Shown here piece by piece: positions 1 through 4,946 of a stretch of 7,994 nucleotides of DNA. The translations under genes and the position numbers were made by a program. How positions within the stretch are numbered: position 1 is the stretch's first letter; each line of letters opens with the position of its first letter. Source of the stretch: an uncultured Alphaproteobacteria bacterium (GTDB lineage: Bacteria > Pseudomonadota > Alphaproteobacteria > Puniceispirillales > Puniceispirillaceae); contig CAJWDO010000067.1 of the NCBI GenBank assembly GCA_913031555.1, forward strand, positions 1-7,994. The letters run 5' to 3'. Below the pieces are notes generated by a model. That model ran no database searches and had not been told where the DNA came from. It saw nothing but the letters and a program-made list of their open reading frames with translations.

Positions 1-574
1 TGCCAGCGGCGCGAACCCGCCGTTCCCAGTCGAGGACAATGTCGGCCTCAAAACAGAATTGCGTCTCGATATAGAGGTCCAGACCATCACGCGCCGCCAG
101 CTCATTCTTCGCGGCAAGCGCCTCGGCAACGGCATCCTCGGAAATGTCCGGGCTGCCTTCCGGATGTCCGGCAACGCCAATCTGGCGGATGCCGTGTTTC
201 TGGATTAGGCCGGTTTCGAGAACTTCCATCGTTGCGGCGAAATCGCCAACCGGATCATCGACACCGCCGCCGATACACAGAACCTCCTCAACCCCGCAGC
301 GCGAGGTATAGGCGACAAGCAACTCTTCCAGCTGGTCGGTATTCCGCAACGAGCGCGCGGCCAGATGCGGCACCGGACGCATCCCGTCATTGTGCAGCCG
401 TTCGGCAACGGCGATGGTATCGCGCGGATCACTTCCCGGCAGAAAGGTCACGTTTACGCTTGTACCCGGTGCCAGACAATCGCCGAAACTTTCGATCTTT
501 GCCGCCCCTTTCGGGGTGACCTCGATCGACCAGTCGGCGCCTGCGGTGCGGATTGTCTCGATAGTCACGGTCAT
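1..574 (-). CDS. Methylenetetrahydrofolate reductase-like protein, C-terminus cut by window edge
   Basis: The first 191 codons of a gene running off the left edge. Known for the family: flavin-dependent interconversion of 5,10-methylene-THF and 5-methyl-THF in the cytoplasm, on a TIM barrel. Seen: an N-terminal strand with Glu18 in SIEVTP, which fits the catalytic Glu region of MetF; NVTFLPG at 41-47; GVAGHPEGSPD at 133-143, matching the MTHFR 'GVAGYPEGHP' type motif; and TQFCFEAD at 171-178, matching the 'TQFFFD' substrate/flavin region. The ATG at 574 is the only in-frame ATG after an upstream in-frame TGA near 617. Its ribosome site is weak (AGG, about 6 nt away). It follows the small DUF1638-linked gene by 153 nt, so it probably belongs to the corrinoid module, perhaps with its own promoter. 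It differs from E. coli MetF in several motifs, which suggests a catabolic or corrinoid-linked paralogue rather than the methionine-pathway enzyme. The family call is firm; the pathway is inference. Confidence 0.85.
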   Translation of the reverse strand, partial: MTVTIETIRTAGADWSIEVTPKGAAKIESFGDCLAPGTSVNVTFLPGSDPRDTIAVAERLHNDGMRPVPHLAARSLRNTDQLEELLVAYTSRCGVEEVLCIGGGVDDPVGDFAATMEVLETGLIQKHGIRQIGVAGHPEGSPDISEDAVAEALAAKNELAARDGLDLYIETQFCFEADIVLDWERRVRAAG

Positions 575-727
575 ATCGGGCCTGTCGTCATAACGGTTTC
601 CACCTTGCCGGCAAATTCACCAACGAACCATATTCATGAGCGGCAGCATGGCTATTTCATGCACCCCACGATGGCTTGCCGACGCCCCACTATCTCCCGG
701 ATGCGACATGCGGCGCCAAGCGTTCCT

Positions 728-1042
728 TCAGGCGGGTTCAACGCCCCCATTTTCGACCAGCAGCTTGACCCTTTCCGCAGGATAATCCGCCTCAAGCGTC
801 GCTGCCAGTGCCGCCGCCTCGGCATCCAGATCCTCACCGCACTCGACAGGCTCGCCGCGCCGCCATTCGGCAAGATAATCATCGGTCGAGTCGGCACCGT
901 CGCGCATCGCCGCCGCGTCAATGGCGATGGCAAAGCGGCGATGCAGTTCGATCTTGGCCTGCTCGCGCTTGCGGCCACGGCCACGCTCGGCAATGACCTG
1001 GGCCGGGATATCCCGCCAATAAAGAGTAATCAGCTGAGCCAC
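728..1042 (-). CDS. Small 'virulence factor' family protein (PF13769-like), function unknown
   Basis: A protein of 104 residues that I recognise from memory as the short family labelled 'virulence factor', which in alphaproteobacteria sits beside corrinoid and MTHFR genes. Seen: a conserved start AQLITLYWRDIPAQV (2-16), a basic stretch GRGRKR (21-26), then a mixed helical region with DDYLAEWRRGEPVE (54-67) and an acidic C-terminal half. There is no signal peptide, membrane segment or catalytic motif, so it is a cytoplasmic protein, perhaps a binding partner. The start is GTG: only two bases separate the DUF1638 stop from it, and AAGGAG sits 7 nt upstream inside the last codons of DUF1638. The family name says nothing reliable about role; nothing here suggests virulence. 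Its position suggests help in corrinoid methyl transfer, which is inference. Confidence 0.8.
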   Translation of the reverse strand: MAQLITLYWRDIPAQVIAERGRGRKREQAKIELHRRFAIAIDAAAMRDGADSTDDYLAEWRRGEPVECGEDLDAEAAALAATLEADYPAERVKLLVENGGVEPA

Positions 1043-1044
1043 TG

Positions 1045-1710
1045 TCAGTCTCCTTGCATGTTCGTCGCAACCATGTCGGTCACCCAGGGGGTGAATCGGC
1101 CGAACCCGGCAAACCGGTATTGATAGGCAAGACCCAGCTCATCGGCGGCCACCATTGCCTTTCGCTCCAAAACCGGGTCCTCGGTCTGTGCGATATACAG
1201 AACGCGCGTGTAATTGCCGAAATAGAGATCGCGGAGTTGTGGGTGCCGCCGCAGCCCCATGCCCTGCATGATGATCCGCTCGAAATGCCGGACCATGTAG
1301 TCAGTCAGAAAGAAAGTGCCAAGCTCGCGTTCCATCTCATCGTCAAAATCAGGTTGCTGGAGATACATCTCGTAGCAATGCGGGCCCGGAATGCGGGGCA
1401 CATTTTCCGACTCAAGGAAGGTGTCGATCTCGCCACCGGTACCGCAATCACCGTAGACCACAGCCACCCGCCGACCCTTGCGGCGAAGCGCAGCTACCTT
1501 GCGGCGCAGTCCCGGCACGATCTTTTCCGGATGATTATGCCATGACGCGGGCAGGCAGGTCAGATCGACCTGCCCGTCCGGGAATTGTGCGGTGATGGCC
1601 AGAAGTTCGCGCGCAAGCGCGCCGCAGGCAATCAGCGTAAGGCCAGACTCTGGGCCAGACCCTGGGCCAAATTGCGGGCCAAATTGCGGGCCGGACTCCG
1701 GCGGCGCCAT
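1045..1710 (-). CDS. DUF1638 domain protein, corrinoid-operon partner
   Basis: A protein of 221 residues with DUF1638-type features; its biochemical role is unknown to me. Seen: LIACGALARELL (26-37), LPASWHNHPEKI (53-64), YGDCGTGG (86-93), HCYEMY (111-116) and TDYMVRHFERII (136-147). Cys29, Cys89, Cys112 and several His residues fall in these motifs and could bind a metal or cofactor (inference). There is no signal peptide or membrane segment. The ATG at 1710 lies 7 nt after the corrinoid protein stop and is the only ATG that avoids a long overlap with that gene; no strong ribosome site precedes it, so translation may be coupled. Residues 6-23 are an unusual Gly-Pro-rich tetrapeptide repeat absent from the conserved core. 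DUF1638 genes are known beside corrinoid methyltransferase genes in methanogens and alphaproteobacteria, which fits the neighbours here. Confidence 0.85.
   Translation of the reverse strand: MAPPESGPQFGPQFGPGSGPESGLTLIACGALARELLAITAQFPDGQVDLTCLPASWHNHPEKIVPGLRRKVAALRRKGRRVAVVYGDCGTGGEIDTFLESENVPRIPGPHCYEMYLQQPDFDDEMERELGTFFLTDYMVRHFERIIMQGMGLRRHPQLRDLYFGNYTRVLYIAQTEDPVLERKAMVAADELGLAYQYRFAGFGRFTPWVTDMVATNMQGD
1050..1055 (-). promoter_or_regulatory. Ribosome binding site for the GTG-started small protein
   Basis: AAGGAG on the minus strand, 7 nt before the GTG at 1042. It lies in the last sense codons of the DUF1638 gene, whose TGA (1047-1045) falls in the spacer. It supports the GTG start and suggests that translation of the two genes is coupled. 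Confidence 0.75.
1641..1700 (-). repeat. Five tandem 12-bp units coding for a Gly-Pro tetrapeptide repeat
   Basis: Units begin with GGCC at 1641, 1653, 1665, 1677 and 1689, spaced exactly 12 bp. Units 3 and 4 are identical, and units 1 and 5 match at 10 of 12 bases. Read on the minus strand they encode G-P-x-x repeats (GPQF, GPQF, GPGS, GPES) at residues 7-22 of the DUF1638 protein. The period of 12 keeps the frame if a unit is gained or lost. Confidence 0.9.
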
Positions 1711-1717
1711 GCCACGC

Positions 1718-2422
1718 TCAGCCGACAGCGGCTTCCGCGCCACGCTTTGCCGCCACCATTTCCTTGGCCGTCTCAACAGCCACAGCGGCATCACGACAAT
1801 AGGAATCGGCGCCGATGGAGTCGGCGAAGGCCTCGTTCAGTGGCGCCCCGCCAACAAGAACGATGTAGTCATCGCGGATGCCCTTCTCGACAAGCGCGTC
1901 AATGACGACTTTCATGTAGGGCATCGTGGTCGTCAGAAGCGCCGACATGCCAAGGATGTCAGGCTTGTGCTCTTCCAGCGCCTCCAGATAATTTTCGACC
2001 GGGTTGTTGATGCCGATATCGACAACATCAAAGCCGGCGCCTTCCAACATCATCGAGACAAGATTCTTGCCGATATCATGGATATCGCCCTTTACCGTGC
2101 CGATGACCATCGAGCCGACCTTCGGCGCACCGGTTTCGGCCAGCAACGGCCGCAGGATCGTCATCCCGGCCTTCATCGCGTTGGCCGCCATCAGAACCTC
2201 GGGAACGAACAGGATGCCATCGCGGAAATCGATACCGACGATTGTCATCCCCTCGACAAGGGCCTTGGTCAGGACTTCATAGGGCGTCCAACCACGCCCA
2301 AGCAGAATGTTGACGCCTTCGCGGATCTCGTCCTGAAGACCGTCATAGAGATCGTCATGCATCTGCTGGACAAGTTCATCATCATCCAGTTCGGCAAGGA
2401 TGATTTCCTCTTCATCGGCCAT
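1718..2422 (-). CDS. Methyltransferase corrinoid (B12-binding) protein
   Basis: A protein of 234 residues built like the cobalamin shuttle proteins MtbC/MtgC/MttC. These carry a methyl group on cobalt between a substrate methyltransferase and a second methyltransferase acting on THF or another acceptor. Seen: a helical cap domain at about 15-95 with DGILFVPEVLMAANAMKAGM at 68-87; then a Rossmann-like B12 domain with GDIHDIGKN at 112-120, whose His115 should be the lower cobalt ligand (DxHxxG); Ser160 in GMSALLTTTM; and VGG at 190-192, completing the DxHxxG/SxL/GG set. The ATG has a good AAGGAG site 7 nt upstream. The acidic N-terminus (MADEEE) is ordinary. No substrate methyltransferase is in the window, so the methyl donor cannot be named. 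It heads the tightly spaced run with DUF1638, the small protein and the MTHFR-like gene. A stand-alone B12 sensor is less likely, as no DNA-binding or output domain is present. Confidence 0.93.
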   Translation of the reverse strand: MADEEEIILAELDDDELVQQMHDDLYDGLQDEIREGVNILLGRGWTPYEVLTKALVEGMTIVGIDFRDGILFVPEVLMAANAMKAGMTILRPLLAETGAPKVGSMVIGTVKGDIHDIGKNLVSMMLEGAGFDVVDIGINNPVENYLEALEEHKPDILGMSALLTTTMPYMKVVIDALVEKGIRDDYIVLVGGAPLNEAFADSIGADSYCRDAAVAVETAKEMVAAKRGAEAAVG

Positions 2423-2429
2423 GTCATCA

Positions 2430-2435
2430 CTCCTT
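2430..2435 (-). promoter_or_regulatory. Ribosome binding site of the corrinoid protein gene
   Basis: AAGGAG on the minus strand with a 7-nt spacer to the ATG at 2422. The rest of the 144-bp gap (2436-2566) is the natural place for a promoter of the corrinoid unit, but I see no convincing -35/-10 pair there. Confidence 0.75.
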
Positions 2436-2566
2436 GGTCGCGGCGGCGATTTTCAGCGCCTGTTACGACACCAGAATGGCGACATACAAAGAGCCGGCTG
2501 TGGGGCAAGCGCGACCGAATCTATTTGTTTCGCGACAATGCGGGCGGAATATGACCAGTGTGAAGG

Positions 2567-3157
2567 TTATTCTTCGATCTGATGACGCGTCATGATCGGA
2601 ACACTGATTACCGTGAAGACCAGCGAAATGGCTGTTATTCCGAAGACTTTGAAGGTCACCCAGTCATCCGTGCTCATCGTTCGCCAGGCAATTTCATTGG
2701 CCAGCGCCGTGGTCAGGAACATCGCCACCCACAGCCAGCTTATGGCGCGCCATCCGGCATCCGACATGCGAAGCTGCGTTCCCATGATGGCGCCAAGCGG
2801 GTTCCGCCCGATCAGCCTCCCGACGGCGATCACCACCGCCAGAAGAACTGTCAGCACCGTCGGCTTGATCTTGATGAACATATCATTTTCGAAATAGACC
2901 GAAAGTCCGCCGAAAAAGGCCACGGCGATACACCCGACAAGCGCCATCATCGACACGCGGCGCTCCAGCAACCATCCTGCCGCCAACGTCACGACCGTCG
3001 TCCCGACAAGAACCTTTACCGCCAGGATGAAATCACCCGTCGCATAGTTGACGGCGAAGAACACCGCCAGCGGCCCCAGATCAAGCAGCAGTTTGCGCCC
3101 TGGACGTTCGGCGTTCCGGCTTTTGGCGTTCTGGTCGGGAGTTACAGGATCGCTCAC
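2567..3157 (-). CDS. yciB: Inner-membrane septation protein YciB/IspZ
   Basis: A protein of 196 residues of the YciB (IspZ, septation protein A) family: small inner-membrane proteins tied to cell division and envelope integrity, with no defined enzymatic reaction. Seen: a hydrophilic N-tail of about 20 residues, LDLGPLAVFFAVNYATGDF at 25-43, GGLSVYFENDMFIKIKPTV at 83-101, and NEIAWRTMSTDDWVTFK at 154-170, all in the order typical of the family. Roughly five to six hydrophobic segments lie at about 24-38, 43-63, 68-86, 99-115, 139-153 and 169-189. The length fits the family. The start is GTG, supported by CGGAGG 7 nt upstream; the nearby ATG at 3162 is out of frame. The gene begins 57 nt after the dusA stop on the same strand, so the two may be cotranscribed. 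Confidence 0.93.
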   Translation of the reverse strand: MSDPVTPDQNAKSRNAERPGRKLLLDLGPLAVFFAVNYATGDFILAVKVLVGTTVVTLAAGWLLERRVSMMALVGCIAVAFFGGLSVYFENDMFIKIKPTVLTVLLAVVIAVGRLIGRNPLGAIMGTQLRMSDAGWRAISWLWVAMFLTTALANEIAWRTMSTDDWVTFKVFGITAISLVFTVISVPIMTRHQIEE

Positions 3158-3164
3158 GTCATTG

Positions 3165-3170
3165 CCTCCG
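3165..3170 (-). promoter_or_regulatory. Ribosome binding site deciding the yciB GTG start
   Basis: CGGAGG on the minus strand with a 7-nt spacer to the GTG at 3157. It is the main reason for choosing this start, since the first in-frame ATG is about 70 codons inside the protein. Confidence 0.7.
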
Positions 3171-3214
3171 GGTATGTCGGGTCATGTGCAGAATTACATG
3201 GGGGAAATTGAAAA

Positions 3215-4234
3215 TCATGCGGCCATGCCGGTTGCCATTTCCTCGCAGGCGGCGGCAACTTCGCGGATCAGACCACCACCATCCTTGCGATTGCGAGCCT
3301 CTTCACCAAGATGCCGGCGCCACAGTCGCGCGCCGCGCTGGCCATGGTAAAGACCGAGCATATGCCGCGTGATGCTGTGAAGCGGCACGCCCTCGGCGAC
3401 GCGGCTGTCTGCATAGTCGGCCATACGTCCGGCGATCTCAAAGCGCGAGGGGGCATCACGGCCATCCATGGCGGCAGTAAGATCGGCAAGGATCATCGGC
3501 GTCCGATAGGCGGCACGGCCCAGCATCGCGCCGGCAAAGCGCGGCACCTCGCGCATCACGATGTCCACCGAATCAAGTCCGCCATTGAGGATCACCTCAA
3601 GGTCGGGCCGCCGTCCGGCAAGTCGCGCCGCACGGTCATAATCCAGCGGAGGAATATCACGATTTTCCTTCGGGCTGAGACCGTTCAGCCAGGCCTTGCG
3701 GGCATGAAGATAGATTACCCTGACACCGGCTGCCGCCACAGCGTCTATGAAATCATCCAGCCCGGCCTCCGGGTCCATGTCATCAATTCCGATCCGGCAT
3801 TTCACCGTCACAGGAAGGTCGGTGACAGCCGTCATCGCCGCCATGCAGTCGGCAACCAACTTCGGTTCGGCCATCAGGCAGGCGCCGAAACGCCCGGACT
3901 GAACACGGTCGGACGGGCAGCCGACATTCAAATTGATCTCGGCATAACCATAATCAGCGGCAAGACGCGTTGCCTCGGCAAGACGTGCCGGATCGCTACC
4001 ACCAAGCTGCAACGCCACGCAAACGCGCGCCGCGACATCCTCTGGAGCCTGAGCCAGCAGCCTTTCACGATCACCATGAATCACCGCGTCGGCTGTCACC
4101 ATCTCGGTGAACAGCAATGCGCCGGGCGCGATGTGGCGGTGGAAATGGCGGCAATGCCGGTCCGTCCAGTCCATCATCGGCGCCACACACAGGCGCCTGT
4201 CCAGCGCCGGCAATGATGTCGCGTCTCTTTTCAT
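3215..4234 (-). CDS. dusA: tRNA-dihydrouridine synthase A (DusA)
   Basis: A protein of 339 residues. Known for the family: FMN- and NADPH-dependent reduction of uridine to dihydrouridine in the D-loop of tRNA (U20/U20a for DusA). Seen: APMMDWTDRHCRHFHR at 18-33; NLNVGCPSDRVQSGRFGACLM at 101-121, with Cys106 as the expected catalytic acid; VKCRIGID at 144-151; the DusA-specific HARKAWLNGLSPKENRDIPP at 177-196; NGG at 217-219 and GR at 239-240 for FMN phosphate binding; and the tRNA-binding helical domain with ITRHMLGLYHGQRGARLWR at 288-306. The length fits DusA. In-frame ATGs also occur at 4252 and 4288; I chose 4234 because it leaves a normal N-tail of 17 residues before APMMD, though no clear ribosome site precedes any of them. 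Upstream lie a TATAAT and an 11-bp tandem repeat that could be its promoter region. Confidence 0.95.
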   Translation of the reverse strand: MKRDATSLPALDRRLCVAPMMDWTDRHCRHFHRHIAPGALLFTEMVTADAVIHGDRERLLAQAPEDVAARVCVALQLGGSDPARLAEATRLAADYGYAEINLNVGCPSDRVQSGRFGACLMAEPKLVADCMAAMTAVTDLPVTVKCRIGIDDMDPEAGLDDFIDAVAAAGVRVIYLHARKAWLNGLSPKENRDIPPLDYDRAARLAGRRPDLEVILNGGLDSVDIVMREVPRFAGAMLGRAAYRTPMILADLTAAMDGRDAPSRFEIAGRMADYADSRVAEGVPLHSITRHMLGLYHGQRGARLWRRHLGEEARNRKDGGGLIREVAAACEEMATGMAA

Positions 4235-4299
4235 GATGCCGTTATATATCATGTCCCTGTGTGAAGCCACCGCATGCCGGGCCACCATAATACGGGGGC

Positions 4300-4305
4300 A
4301 TTATA
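4300..4305 (-). promoter_or_regulatory. Possible -10 element (TATAAT) upstream of dusA
   Basis: A perfect TATAAT reads on the minus strand 66 bases before the chosen dusA start, in the 109-bp gap after DUF1491. No good -35 hexamer sits 16-18 bp upstream (GC-rich there), so an activator-dependent promoter or a chance match are both possible. Confidence 0.3.
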
Positions 4306-4324
4306 ATGTCGGCATAATGTCGGC
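4303..4324. repeat. Exact 11-bp tandem direct repeat upstream of dusA
   Basis: ATAATGTCGGC occurs twice head-to-tail (4303-4313 and 4314-4324) in the gap between DUF1491 and dusA. One turn of DNA per unit and overlap with a TATAAT would suit a direct-repeat protein-binding site. A simple duplication is equally possible. Confidence 0.85.
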
Positions 4325-4343
4325 GCGCCTTTCGACAGCGAGG

Positions 4344-4685
4344 CTAGAGAAGGTCGAATGGATTACGCGCCTTCGCGTCCTGAATGGCCAGAATCCAGGC
4401 ATCCGGATCGATCTCCATTTCCCGCCGCAACCTTGTTTCCACCGCCTCGCCACTGGCCCAGCCATCATTCTCGGGGCCGAACACCACCGGCCGCCAGCCA
4501 TAGGTCCCATCAAATTCAAGCGCCCGCGCCAACAGACGATGCCGACCATCAAGATCGTCGATATGAACAAGGATTGCGCCTGCCTCGGCATTACCACGGC
4601 GCAGCACCACACAATCGATCAACTCGCCACTGGCAATGCGCAACGCGGCCCCGACCAGCATCTCGGTCTTCATACGTGCTGTCAT
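4344..4685 (-). CDS. DUF1491 family protein, function unknown
   Basis: A protein of 113 residues resembling DUF1491, a small family largely confined to alphaproteobacteria, with no established function. Seen: KTEMLVGAALRIASGE (6-21), then VVLRRGNAEAGAILVHID (26-43), which is the family's most recognisable stretch, and a C-terminal half rich in charged residues with a final D-x-W helix (DPDAWILAIQDA, 93-104). It has no signal peptide or membrane segment. The ATG at 4685 lies 15 nt after the DUF1674 stop; an in-frame ATG at 4673 (MKTEM) is an alternative start and better matches relatives. Upstream, AGGG overlaps the preceding stop codon and is somewhat far away. It is likely cotranscribed with the DUF1674 gene. 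Confidence 0.82.
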   Translation of the reverse strand: MTARMKTEMLVGAALRIASGELIDCVVLRRGNAEAGAILVHIDDLDGRHRLLARALEFDGTYGWRPVVFGPENDGWASGEAVETRLRREMEIDPDAWILAIQDAKARNPFDLL

Positions 4686-4700
4686 GAAGCTGTAAGCACC

Positions 4701-4910
4701 CTAGAAATCGCTGCAGCGACCCTTCTGTTCCCAGTCGCCATAGCGCGTTGGTTCAGGCCCCTTCGGACCATTGACCTCAACCGGCACGTCCAACCCGGCC
4801 GAAGCCTGCCCAGGCGTCGCATCGCCAGTCCTGATTTTGGTCCCTAAATCGGTCTCGACTTCTGGCCCGGCCTCGACCTTGGATTCGGTGTCTGTCTTGT
4901 CAGTGTCCAT
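4701..4910 (-). CDS. DUF1674 / SDHAF4-like succinate dehydrogenase assembly factor
   Basis: A protein of 69 residues. The C-terminal NGPKGPEPTRYGDWEQKGRC-type block (47-66), ending in SDF, is the diagnostic DUF1674 signature shared with mitochondrial SDHAF4/Sdh8. SDHAF4 is known to bind the flavinylated SDHA subunit and help assemble succinate dehydrogenase; the same job in bacteria is inference. The first 45 residues are low in hydrophobics, rich in Asp, Glu, Thr and Lys, and probably disordered, which is usual for the family. The ATG at 4910 is the only Met codon in the gene, and its first bases overlap the head-to-head ATG of rsmB. A weak AGG lies 6 nt upstream. Its neighbours DUF1491 and rsmB are both alphaproteobacterial housekeeping genes. 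It is easily missed because it is short and partly opposite a longer open frame extending rsmB upstream. Confidence 0.85.
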   Translation of the reverse strand: MDTDKTDTESKVEAGPEVETDLGTKIRTGDATPGQASAGLDVPVEVNGPKGPEPTRYGDWEQKGRCSDF

Positions 4911-4946
4911 GAAAACCTATATGCCCCGTGACATGCGCAAAAACAA
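4897..4946. promoter_or_regulatory. Possible overlapping divergent promoters for rsmB and the DUF1674 gene
   Basis: On the plus strand, TTGTCA (4897-4902) is followed by TATATG (4918-4923, 15-bp spacer) or TATGCC (4920-4925, 17-bp spacer). On the minus strand, TTGTTT (4946-4941) is followed after 17 bp by CATATA (4923-4918). Both would share the same TATA core and start transcription at or within a few bases of the start codons (about 4931 and about 4911), giving leaderless or nearly leaderless messages. The matches are partial, so this is a hypothesis from position more than from motif strength. Confidence 0.3.

Noticed and set aside
575..727. Gap between the small protein gene and the MTHFR-like gene, checked for a small gene or terminator
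   Set aside because: I found no supported reading frame, strong hairpin or convincing promoter; an in-frame stop blocks a longer MTHFR N-terminus.
365..1123. Plus-strand open frame of 252 codons across the MTHFR-like gene, the gap and the small protein gene
   Set aside because: It runs antisense across two supported genes, and its composition is typical of a GC-rich shadow frame.
1711..1794. Upstream ATG starts (1794, 1791) for the DUF1638 gene
   Set aside because: They would overlap the corrinoid gene by over 70 bases, and the added residues are an out-of-frame reading of its C-terminus.
1592..2554. Long plus-strand open frame of 320 codons opposite the corrinoid and DUF1638 genes
   Set aside because: It lies antisense to two genes with clear family motifs and has no recognisable domain; high GC makes long antisense frames common.
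3311..4216. Plus-strand open frame of 301 codons opposite dusA
   Set aside because: It is a shadow of dusA, which has every DusA motif; the plus-strand translation is His/Arg-rich with no domain.
4771..4908. Upstream extension of rsmB to an ATG at 4771
   Set aside because: The extension runs antisense to the DUF1674 gene, whose signature is clear, and adds Ser/Val-rich sequence not seen in RsmB proteins.
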